DNA of 16,881 nt from Clostridia bacterium (GTDB lineage: Bacteria > Bacillota > Clostridia > Christensenellales > Borkfalkiaceae): contig CAAGHC010000008.1 of the NCBI GenBank assembly GCA_900769565.1, forward strand, positions 1-16,881, in the 5' to 3' direction. Position 1 is the stretch's first letter. Each line of letters begins with the position of its first letter. The position numbers and the translations under genes are program-made. Shown piece by piece: positions 5,432 to 12,551 of the stretch. The notes under the pieces were generated by a model. The model saw only the letters and a program-made list of their open reading frames with translations. It searched no databases and was not told the origin of the DNA.

Positions 5432-7829
5432 TTTTAGTTACCTTATAACCCATATCTTCAACCATGTTTTTTAATTGTTGCACGGTAACCGTTTGGACAC
5501 AACCTACGGTTGCCGTGTTTGTTTTTAAATTTACGTCCACGGTTTTAACGCCTGATATTTTTGACAGCGCATCAAAAACTTTTGCTTGACAATGTTTACA
5601 CATCATTCCTTCAATTACTAATTTTATTTGGTTTTCGTAACGTTCAGTACATGCTTTGTCCGTTTTTTCCCTTTGGTTTATTCTTAACGCGTTAGTTACT
5701 ACAAAAAGCGAACTACACGACATTAATGCCGATGCAAGAGCCGGCGTTAGCGTTATTCCAACAAAACTTAACGCACCACCTGCAATAGGTATGGCTAGTA
5801 AATTATAGAAAAACGCCCAAAATAAATTTTGTTTTATAATTCGCATTACTTTTTTGCTAATTGACATTGCTTTAACAACGCCGAATAAACTACCGTTTGC
5901 AATCACTACGTCTGCACTATCTATTGCAACGTCCGTACCCGTTCCCATTGCTATCCCTACGTCCGAACCCTTTAGTGCAGGACTATCGTTTATTCCATCG
6001 CCAACCATGCAAACGAAATAACCGTCTTTTTTATATTTTTCAACTATATCAAATTTATCTCTAGGTAAAACGTCCGATTCAAAATGGTCTATATCGGTCT
6101 GCTTTGCCACGTGTTCTGCAACGCTTTTTCTATCACCCGTAATCATAACCGTTTTTATACCTAAACTTTTAAGTTCTTTTACGGCTTGTGCACTATCTTC
6201 TTTCAATACGTCAGAAAGGGCAAAAATTGCAAGCAAACACTTTTCACTAGCCAAGCATATAACGGTCTTACCGTCGTAATCGTTAAACAACCTAGAATTT
6301 GGTTTTTGTCTAACGTTTTCATAAATAAACTCGTAATTTCCCAAATAGTAAACGGTGTCGTCAACGCACCCACTCATTCCTAGTCCCGTATAATACTGAT
6401 AATCTTCGACCGTCAAATCACTTTCGCCACAATACCCTACTATGCACTCTGCAAGGGGGTGGCTTGATTTACTCTCTAACGCTGAAACTATGCTAAAAAT
6501 TTGTTTGTCGGTATAAGCGCTGTAATTATCAAAGTTAGTAACATTTGGTTTACCAACCGTTAACGTTGCAGTTTTATCTAGTAAAACACAGTTAATCATG
6601 CGTGTTTTTTGCAATGCGCTTGCATCCTTAAATAGTACGCCTTGTGATGCCGACCTACCCGTTGCCACCATAACGGCTACGGGCGTTGCTAACCCTAATG
6701 CACACGGACACGATATAACCAGAACGCTTATACCGTAATTTACAGCACTAGACAAGTCGCCACTAATTAAAAGCCAAAGAGTAAAGACTAAAAGCGCGAT
6801 AGCCGTGACTGTTGGAACGAAAAAAGCCGAAACTTTATCCACGGTTTTCTGTATAGGCGCTTTACTAGCACCTGCAATTTTTACCGTTTCTATTATTTTG
6901 GAAAACAAAGTGTCTTGCCCGACTTTTTGCGCCTTTATTTGTAAATATCCACTCTTAAGTATACTTCCAGACGTTATAAAATTACCCACGGACACTTCTT
7001 CAGGCATGCTTTCGCCCGTTATTGCAGATTTATCAACACTAGCGTTTCCGTCAATAATTTCCCCGTCAACGGGAATATATTCCCCTGCTTTTATTACTAC
7101 CACGTCGCCAACGTTTAAGGACGTTACCATAACGTCTTGCTCTTTGCCGTCTTTTATTACGGTAACGACTTTTGGAATGAGAGTTCCTAATTTTTCAACT
7201 GCGTCACCCGTCTTAATCTTTGAACGTTCTTCAAACCATTTTCCTAGCGTAACTAATGCCAAAACCATTGCAGACGCTTCAAAAAAGGTGTGATTAGGCG
7301 CAGTCTTTTGCAAAAAGGTAGCAAGCACCACCCAAACACTAAAAACGTATGCGGAAAACGACCCTAAAGATACAAGCGTATCCATGTTTGGCGATAGATT
7401 TACAACTGCTTTAATACCGTTTATATAAAACTTAAAATTTATAAGAATAATGAGCGTTGCGAATATCCATTGCAATATAAAATTTATCTTATTATCAAAA
7501 GCAGGAAGTCCTAACATTGCGCCCATTGAAAAATACATAAGTGGAACAAGCAATATTAAAGAAACAAAAAATCTATTACGTAAAGTTTTAGATTCTGCGT
7601 ATTTATCTAAAAGATTTTCGTCGTAAAGTTCTGCCCTATAACCTAATTTTTGGACTATTGCTATTAAGCTTTCAGCACTTATAACCTTTTCATCATATTC
7701 AACGAGCATAGATTTATCCATAAGCGATACAACCGCAAGGGAAACCCCTACGGTTTTATTTAACGCTTTTTCTATGCCTAGCGAACATGCTGTACAAGTC
7801 ATTCCGCCAACAAAAAATTTTTGTTTCAT
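5424..7829 (-). CDS. copA: CopA-type Cu+-exporting P1B-ATPase with N- and C-terminal metal-binding domains
   Basis: An 801-residue inner-membrane pump that by family exports Cu+. In order: an N-terminal HMA domain (about 3-67) with GMTCTAC (C12, C15); membrane helices from about 85; the actuator domain with TGES (271-274); the M6 metal motif CPC (374-376); the phosphorylation site at D418; the nucleotide-binding SSHPLA with His-Pro 457-458; the hinge GDGINDSPAL; M7/M8 segments WAFFYNLLAIPIAGG and a Met-Ser-rich helix typical of Cu+ pumps; then a second HMA domain at about 735-801 with EGMMCKHC (C744, C747). The HMA-ATPase-HMA layout is less usual than N-terminal tandem domains. The motif at D418 reads DKTAT, not DKTGT. 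The start is three bases after the stop of the FeoB-associated gene, with AGAAGAG as ribosome site, so it is translated with the feo genes. Cu+ rather than Zn2+/Cd2+ is supported by CPC and M7/M8. Confidence 0.93.
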   Translation of the reverse strand: MKQKFFVGGMTCTACSLGIEKALNKTVGVSLAVVSLMDKSMLVEYDEKVISAESLIAIVQKLGYRAELYDENLLDKYAESKTLRNRFFVSLILLVPLMYFSMGAMLGLPAFDNKINFILQWIFATLIILINFKFYINGIKAVVNLSPNMDTLVSLGSFSAYVFSVWVVLATFLQKTAPNHTFFEASAMVLALVTLGKWFEERSKIKTGDAVEKLGTLIPKVVTVIKDGKEQDVMVTSLNVGDVVVIKAGEYIPVDGEIIDGNASVDKSAITGESMPEEVSVGNFITSGSILKSGYLQIKAQKVGQDTLFSKIIETVKIAGASKAPIQKTVDKVSAFFVPTVTAIALLVFTLWLLISGDLSSAVNYGISVLVISCPCALGLATPVAVMVATGRSASQGVLFKDASALQKTRMINCVLLDKTATLTVGKPNVTNFDNYSAYTDKQIFSIVSALESKSSHPLAECIVGYCGESDLTVEDYQYYTGLGMSGCVDDTVYYLGNYEFIYENVRQKPNSRLFNDYDGKTVICLASEKCLLAIFALSDVLKEDSAQAVKELKSLGIKTVMITGDRKSVAEHVAKQTDIDHFESDVLPRDKFDIVEKYKKDGYFVCMVGDGINDSPALKGSDVGIAMGTGTDVAIDSADVVIANGSLFGVVKAMSISKKVMRIIKQNLFWAFFYNLLAIPIAGGALSFVGITLTPALASALMSCSSLFVVTNALRINQREKTDKACTERYENQIKLVIEGMMCKHCQAKVFDALSKISGVKTVDVNLKTNTATVGCVQTVTVQQLKNMVEDMGYKVTKII

Positions 7830-7832
7830 CTT

Positions 7833-7997
7833 TTACTCTTCTTTTTGTTTTTTTGCGTGCGGACAACTCTTTGCACAATTAGCGCAATTACACCCGCACG
7901 AATTTCTTCCCTTTTTTTTGTCAATTATAGCCTTTGCTATAACACCGCCTACTATCAATACACAAGCGATTATTACTATTATTTCTATAGGTTGCAT
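7833..7997 (-). CDS. FeoB-associated Cys-rich membrane protein
   Basis: A 54-residue small protein. An N-terminal hydrophobic helix (about 4-24, IEIIVIIACVLIVGGVIAKA) is followed by a basic linker and a cysteine cluster CGCNCANCAKSCPH (34-47), then a Lys/Glu tail. This is the form of the FeoB-associated Cys-rich family, a short membrane protein found next to feoB in many Firmicutes and thought to help FeoB with Fe2+ transfer. The ATG lies inside the last codons of feoB (13-bp overlap), and its stop is three bases before the copper ATPase start. Its ribosome site is weak (a GAGAG run), consistent with translational coupling to feoB. The gene is short but the composition and place make it secure. 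Confidence 0.87.
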   Translation of the reverse strand: MQPIEIIVIIACVLIVGGVIAKAIIDKKKGRNSCGCNCANCAKSCPHAKKQKEE

Positions 7998-10237
7998 AAG
8001 TCTATTTTTTCTCTCTTTTTGTTATAAGTTTTTATTGCAAAATACACGACTAAAGCGATAACAATAAATATTGCAAGCGTCCAAGGAAAAGTTCCAACTA
8101 AATAAATTACCATTGAAACTATGAAGGACGTTACCACCCAAAACAATATAGTGTAATTAAAGGTTGATTTTTTTACCGATTCACCTTTAGTGGCAGCAAC
8201 CGTTGCAAAACATGGAATAGTCGTCATATTAAACGCTATAAAAGAGAGCAATGCGGGTAAAGTTATGCCCGTACTTGCTATCATTAAATTAACAGCGCCT
8301 ACGCCCCCGTCAGCCTCTACGTCAAGTATTGTCCCTGCAACGCACGCCGCAAGCGTTCCTAGTGTGGAAACTACGTTTTCTTTTGCTATAAGTCCAGTAA
8401 TTGCAGCAACGGCAAACACCCAACCAAACGCACCAAGTTGACTACCAAACCCAAGCGGTGTAAATATCGGCTGAATAAGTTGTCCTAATCCGCCTAGAAT
8501 ACTTTCCTGCATTCTTTCGTCAGGCAAGAATTCCCACGAAAAACTAAAGTGGCTAATCACCCAAATTACTATGGTTGACGCAAGTATAATGGTAAAAGCC
8601 TTTTCAATAAAATGTTTTGCTTTATCCCATAGTAAAAGCACAAGATTTTTTATCTGTGGCGCATGGTAAGACGGAAGTTCCATAATAAACGGAGGGGTAT
8701 CGCCCTTAAGCGAAGTTTCTCTCATAAGCAGTACTGCAACAAATGCGGTAATTATACCAACCAAGTACATTCCGTACGTAATAAAGTCAACGTTACCAAC
8801 GCCAAAGTGCATAACAATTGCGCCCGAAACTGCCGTTAAAATAGGAAGTTTTGCACCACAACTAAAAAACGGAATTACTCTTAAGGTTGCAAGTTTTTCC
8901 TTTTCGTCGGCTAGCGTACGAGTATTTATAATTGCAGGAACAGAACAGCCAAAGCCCATAATCATAGGTAAAAACGCTCTTCCTGAAAGCCCGAATTTAC
9001 GCAAAATTCTATCCAAAATAAAAGCAATACGAGCCATGTACCCACTATCTTCTAGTATGGAAAAGAATAAAAATAACACTAATATTTGTGGTAAAAATCC
9101 TAAAATTGCAAAAATACCACCCAAAACACCGTCGCAAACTAGACCGGTAATCCATTCTGGCGAGGTGGACAGCAGAGCCTTAACTCCGTCAGAGATAAAA
9201 CCCGTTAACACTTCAACTAATCGCATTAATATTACGCCCGGTGAATTTATTCCCCCACTACCTAGCACACCTTCGAACGCCGTTCCACTAAAAGATACCC
9301 ATCCGTCAGGAAATAAACCACCTAAATACAAAAGATTTTCCGAAAAAGTTAAGTGAAAAACAGTAAACAATATTAGCAAGAAAATCGGAATACCCCAAAC
9401 CCTGTGTGTCAAAATTCTATCTGCTTTATCCGACGGGGTAACCGTGAATTTTTCTTTATTTTTGCGTTTCAGCGTTGGCGAAAAATATTTAGTTATGTAT
9501 TTATACCTTGCATCTGCAACTAGCGCCTCGAAATCGTCGCCAAAAATTTCGTCGTTATGCGTTTTTTTGAAAGCTTGCACCATATTTACGGTATCTTTGT
9601 GCATAAGCACTTCAACTTCGTCAAGTTCGGCAAGTTTTACGGCATGGAACATAGGATTTTTTACGCCGTGCCCCTCTAAAGCAATCTTTACGTCACCGAT
9701 TAAATGTTTAAGCGCTGTATCTTCTATAACCGTTCTGCCCTTTCTTGGCGTTTTACTTGCTTGGTGCGCCCTTTCCATAAGTTTTTCAAGCCCAGAATTT
9801 TTAAGCGCTGAAATTTTAACTACGGGTAGCCCAAGCCTTTTTTCAAGCTCGCTAGAATCTATATAATCACCACGTTTTTCAACTGCATCCATCATATTAA
9901 GCGCAATTACGATAGGCACGTCGATTTCCATGATTTGGGTTGTTAAATATAAGTTTCTTTCTAGATTAGTAGCGTCAATTATGTTTATAACGCAATCGGG
10001 TTTTTCATCAAGAATATAATTTCTAGCAATAATTTCTTCAGGCGTGTACGGGGAAAGTGAATAAATCCCAGGTAAATCTACTATCGCAATAGGCTCTTCA
10101 CCCTTTTTATACACACCTTCCTTTTTATCAACCGTTACACCCGGCCAGTTACCTACGTGCGCAGTTGAACCCGTAAGCCCGTTAAAAAGTGTAGTTTTCC
10201 CACTATTAGGATTTCCTGCAAGCGCAAACTTAAGCAT
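7985..10237 (-). CDS. feoB: Ferrous iron transporter FeoB
   Basis: The 750-residue GTPase-coupled Fe2+ importer of the cytoplasmic membrane. The N-terminal G domain shows G1 GNPNSGKT (8-15), switch T35 in WPGVTV, G3 DLPG (54-57) and G4 NMMD (114-117), followed by the helical regulatory region to about residue 270. The rest is the membrane domain with its two Gate regions; LPMIMGFGCSVPAI and IPFFSCGAKLPI contain the conserved Gate cysteines. Full length. A GGAGGTGA site precedes ATG 10237, and the start overlaps the feoA end by 8 bp. Expression is presumably from the feoA promoter, and the downstream small membrane protein and Cu+-ATPase belong to the same unit. Confidence 0.97.
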   Translation of the reverse strand: MLKFALAGNPNSGKTTLFNGLTGSTAHVGNWPGVTVDKKEGVYKKGEEPIAIVDLPGIYSLSPYTPEEIIARNYILDEKPDCVINIIDATNLERNLYLTTQIMEIDVPIVIALNMMDAVEKRGDYIDSSELEKRLGLPVVKISALKNSGLEKLMERAHQASKTPRKGRTVIEDTALKHLIGDVKIALEGHGVKNPMFHAVKLAELDEVEVLMHKDTVNMVQAFKKTHNDEIFGDDFEALVADARYKYITKYFSPTLKRKNKEKFTVTPSDKADRILTHRVWGIPIFLLILFTVFHLTFSENLLYLGGLFPDGWVSFSGTAFEGVLGSGGINSPGVILMRLVEVLTGFISDGVKALLSTSPEWITGLVCDGVLGGIFAILGFLPQILVLFLFFSILEDSGYMARIAFILDRILRKFGLSGRAFLPMIMGFGCSVPAIINTRTLADEKEKLATLRVIPFFSCGAKLPILTAVSGAIVMHFGVGNVDFITYGMYLVGIITAFVAVLLMRETSLKGDTPPFIMELPSYHAPQIKNLVLLLWDKAKHFIEKAFTIILASTIVIWVISHFSFSWEFLPDERMQESILGGLGQLIQPIFTPLGFGSQLGAFGWVFAVAAITGLIAKENVVSTLGTLAACVAGTILDVEADGGVGAVNLMIASTGITLPALLSFIAFNMTTIPCFATVAATKGESVKKSTFNYTILFWVVTSFIVSMVIYLVGTFPWTLAIFIVIALVVYFAIKTYNKKREKIDLCNL

Positions 10238-10469
10238 TTACGTTCACCTCCAAAGTGATGCACGACGCCTCACTATTCCTTAAAGAAAGTTCGTAACTTC
10301 TAACCGTTACTTCTATCGGGTCGCCTAACGGCGCTTTCTTCCTTAAATATATTTCCGCACCGTTGGTTATACCCATATCGTAAAGTCTTCTTTTAATTCT
10401 TCTTTCACCGTCTACGGCAACAACAACACCACTCTCGCCTATTAAAAATTTGTCAAGTGTTTTTCTCAT
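10230..10469 (-). CDS. feoA: Ferrous iron transport accessory protein FeoA
   Basis: A 79-residue cytoplasmic SH3-like protein that assists FeoB. The family pattern is plain: a flexible N-terminal region, then RRLYDMGITNGAEIYLRKKA, LGDPIEV and YELSLRNSEA, ending in a beta strand. The reading frame could be extended 17 codons upstream, but the ATG at 10469 has a strong GGAGG ribosome site (AGGAGGATTT before the start) and gives the normal FeoA length, so this start is chosen. It is the first gene of the feoA-feoB-Cys-rich protein-copA unit, overlapping feoB by 8 bp. A promoter and paired palindromes lie directly upstream. Confidence 0.95.
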   Translation of the reverse strand: MRKTLDKFLIGESGVVVAVDGERRIKRRLYDMGITNGAEIYLRKKAPLGDPIEVTVRSYELSLRNSEASCITLEVNVNA

Positions 10470-10483
10470 AAATCCTCCAAATG

Positions 10484-10497
10484 TGAAATTAGTTTCA
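10484..10497. promoter_or_regulatory. Palindrome TGAAA-N4-TTTCA, operator candidate 1
   Basis: A perfect 5-bp-arm inverted repeat just downstream of the predicted feoA transcription start, between it and the ribosome site. The same arms and spacing recur at 10548-10561. It is a candidate binding site for a dimeric regulator such as the divergent TetR protein or an iron regulator. Confidence 0.5.
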
Positions 10498-10510
10498 GAT
10501 TTTCGAATAT

Positions 10511-10539
10511 ATATTAACATTTATATTCTCATTAGTCAA
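10511..10539 (-). promoter_or_regulatory. Promoter of the feoA-feoB-copA operon
   Basis: On the minus strand TTGACT (10539-10534), a 17-bp spacer and TAATAT (10516-10511), with TG one base before the -10. The start would be near 10504, giving a leader of about 35 bases. The spacer contains an AATGAGAAT segment that faintly resembles half a Fur box; I would not call a Fur site on this alone. Confidence 0.72.
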
Positions 10540-10547
10540 GTAAAATG

Positions 10548-10561
10548 TGAAATATTTTTCA
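10548..10561. promoter_or_regulatory. Palindrome TGAAA-N4-TTTCA, operator candidate 2
   Basis: The second perfect copy, upstream of the feoA -35, with its centre 64 bp (about six helical turns) from copy 1. A degenerate third copy, TGAAATTTTTTTCG (10579-10592), sits 31 bp further, just ahead of the tetR-like promoter. Confidence 0.5.
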
Positions 10562-10603
10562 ACTTTTTGTTAAAATTATGAAATTTTTTTCGCATTTATA
10601 GAC

Positions 10604-10632
10604 TTGACAAACAATTATTAGCATTATATAAT
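10604..10632 (+). promoter_or_regulatory. Consensus promoter of the TetR-family gene
   Basis: TTGACA (10604-10609), a 17-bp spacer and TATAAT (10627-10632): a perfect vegetative promoter. Its -10 overlaps an in-frame ATG at 10631, so the gene cannot start there; the next ATG at 10640 coincides with the expected transcription start. Confidence 0.85.
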
Positions 10633-10639
10633 GTTTATT

Positions 10640-11248
10640 ATGAAAAATATTGTTAGAGAACCGCAACAAGAACGGTCAATAGAAAAGAAAAATAGAATTA
10701 TAGAGGCTGGATATCAGTTATTTTCTGAAGTCGGTTATTATGGTACGAATACTGCCGAAATTGCAAAAAAGGCAGGCGTTTCTACGGGTATCGTTTATGG
10801 TTATTTTCAAGATAAGCGTGATATTTTAATTTGCGTACTTGAAATTTATATAGGTAAAGTATTCGGTCCGCTACTAAAAGTATTTGACAAAATGAACGCC
10901 CCCGTGGACTATAAAAAAATCATTCCTGAAATTATCGACCTTATTATTAAAACTCATAAAAAGCACGCACGTATGCACGAGGCTCTTCACGCTTTGGCGA
11001 GCACAGACGAGGCTGTCAATGCTGAATTTATCGCTTTAGAAGATTCAATCACCGTTAAGATTGCAGAAAAACTTGCTGAACTTGGTGAAAATTTAGATAA
11101 CCCTATGGAAAAAATTCATTTTGCAATGGATATAATCCAGTCCTTTTCACACGAATACGTTTTCGATAAACACGAATATATAGACTATTTCGTTATGCGT
11201 GAAATGGTTACCGATATCCTAGTAAGGCTTTTTTCTCAAGACAAGTAA
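10640..11248 (+). CDS. TetR/AcrR-family transcriptional regulator
   Basis: A 202-residue regulator. The N-terminal TetR DNA-binding domain (about 10-58) has the pattern RIIEAGYQLFSEVGYYGTNTAEIAKKAGVS followed by GIVYGYFQDKRDIL, the family helix-turn-helix. The C-terminal ligand-binding and dimerisation part (about 60-202) is all-helical and not assignable to a ligand. I choose ATG 10640 because the ATG three codons upstream lies within the -10 hexamer; the mRNA then appears leaderless, with no ribosome site. It is divergent from feoA across a 170-bp region with shared palindromes, so it may control itself and the metal operon, but no ligand or target is shown by sequence. Confidence 0.9.
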   Translation: MKNIVREPQQERSIEKKNRIIEAGYQLFSEVGYYGTNTAEIAKKAGVSTGIVYGYFQDKRDILICVLEIYIGKVFGPLLKVFDKMNAPVDYKKIIPEIIDLIIKTHKKHARMHEALHALASTDEAVNAEFIALEDSITVKIAEKLAELGENLDNPMEKIHFAMDIIQSFSHEYVFDKHEYIDYFVMREMVTDILVRLFSQDK

Positions 11249-11320
11249 TTTATCCTGACCAAGCTCAATCGCAGATTTTTATATTGTTTTCAATTTTACA
11301 ATTCTAAATATTAAAATAAA

Positions 11321-11342
11321 AAAACACGGCGCACCGTGTTTT
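11321..11342. terminator. Bidirectional terminator between the tetR-like gene and the sialic acid operon
   Basis: AAAACACGG (11321-11329) pairs with CCGTGTTTT (11334-11342) around a CGCA loop. It is flanked by an A-rich run on the left and a T-rich run on the right, so it can end transcription from both sides. Confidence 0.85.
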
Positions 11343-11357
11343 TTGTTTTTTTATAAA

Positions 11358-12542
11358 TTAGTTTTGATTATTTAACATATCCATACATTTTGCAAGCATT
11401 CGCATAACGTGGAATGGTCCTTTATAAGTATGCCCTTTACAAGGTGGTTCGGTGGGCTTACCATCTCTTCTTAAATATCCAAACCATTCACCGTTCTTCT
11501 TGTCCGAAAAATGAGCGAACGCATATTTAACGACCTTTTTAAACCAGTTAAAATAATACTCGTCTTTAGTTGTTAAATAGAACATTAACGAACCTATTAC
11601 AGCCTCGTTGTGTGGCCACCAAAGTTTCATATCGTGCTCGTACGCTTCTACGGGATTTCCTAACACGTCCCTAAAATAAAGTATACCACCGTACTTTTTA
11701 TCCCAACCAAATTCTATAGCATTCTTAAATATGGTAGATGCAAATTTTACAAGCTCGTCATCCTTTCTTTCTAGTGCTGTTTCAAGTAAAAACCAACTGC
11801 ATTCTATATCGTGACCAGGGTTTACTATCCTTGCATCAGAATAAGAAAAATCAAAACTGCCGTCAACGCCAACATTTTCAAGTAAAGCCTTATGATTTTC
11901 GTTGTAGTGCGTCTTTATGTCTGATATAAAGACATCAATAAACTCATTATATTTACTAACGTTTTCTTTATCTGCAAGTTTCATGACACTAGCCACGTTA
12001 AGCATAATCATAGGTTGCGATAAACCCTTTAAACTACGTGTTGACGAGTATGATTTAGGCGTGATTTTGTAAGGGTCTGAACTTCCGTCAAGATACATAC
12101 CGTATACAAAATCAAAATACTTTTTAGCAGTTTCTAACCTTTCTGTATCCCCCGTTGCAATGTAATATTCAGCGTTTGCTAAAATATAAAAAGTTTCGCT
12201 AAACCAGTACCTACGCTTACGCAACGGCTTACCATCCTTTGTAACCGTAAAGTACATTCTGCCGTCTTTATCAATGCAGTTTTTATCTAAAAATTCTAAA
12301 CAGCTTTTTGCAACCTTAAGATATTTTTCGTTCTTATCCAAATGATTATAAATGTATGAAAACATCCAACCTGCACGGCCTTGCATCCATACGCTTTTAT
12401 CAGTTGAATAGACCTTTCCAAAACGGTCAAGACAATTTAGCACGCCACCGTTTTCTTCATCAATAGCGTTGTTTAACCAAAATGGAATGCAACTATCAAA
12501 TAGTTCGCTTTCAAAAAGTTTATAATATTTATCTAGTTTCAT
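11358..12542 (-). CDS. N-acylglucosamine 2-epimerase family protein (AGE/RnBP type)
   Basis: A 394-residue cytoplasmic (alpha/alpha)6-barrel enzyme, normal length for the AGE family, expected to interconvert ManNAc and GlcNAc without phosphorylation. Conserved active-site regions are visible: WMQGR (R56), NPGHDIECSWFLLE (H244, E247), WWPHNEA (H311, E313) and KGPFHVMR (H378). The KGPFHV-R ending and NPGH-IE pattern fit the renin-binding-protein/AGE group better than cellobiose 2-epimerase or mannose isomerase. It starts 9 bp after the end of nanA, with AAAGGTG overlapping the nanA stop, so it is the last gene of the AraC-nanA-epimerase operon and precedes a terminator. The substrate is inferred from the family and from the adjacent lyase, which yields ManNAc. 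Confidence 0.88.
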   Translation of the reverse strand: MKLDKYYKLFESELFDSCIPFWLNNAIDEENGGVLNCLDRFGKVYSTDKSVWMQGRAGWMFSYIYNHLDKNEKYLKVAKSCLEFLDKNCIDKDGRMYFTVTKDGKPLRKRRYWFSETFYILANAEYYIATGDTERLETAKKYFDFVYGMYLDGSSDPYKITPKSYSSTRSLKGLSQPMIMLNVASVMKLADKENVSKYNEFIDVFISDIKTHYNENHKALLENVGVDGSFDFSYSDARIVNPGHDIECSWFLLETALERKDDELVKFASTIFKNAIEFGWDKKYGGILYFRDVLGNPVEAYEHDMKLWWPHNEAVIGSLMFYLTTKDEYYFNWFKKVVKYAFAHFSDKKNGEWFGYLRRDGKPTEPPCKGHTYKGPFHVMRMLAKCMDMLNNQN

Positions 12543-12551
12543 TTTTCACCT

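Noticed and set aside
6805..7293. Plus-strand reading frame of 162 codons
   Set aside because: Antisense shadow of the copper ATPase; no motif, promoter or ribosome site.
7774..8061. Plus-strand reading frames across the copA/feoB junction
   Set aside because: The minus strand here encodes the Cys-rich small protein with a clear family pattern; the plus frames are Phe-rich noise.
9444..9866. Plus-strand reading frame of 140 codons, Ser-rich
   Set aside because: Antisense shadow of the FeoB G-domain region; composition reflects the reverse of its codons.
10505..10535. Fur box in the feoA promoter
   Set aside because: Only a half-site-like AATGAGAAT is visible; the full inverted hexamer pattern is not met.
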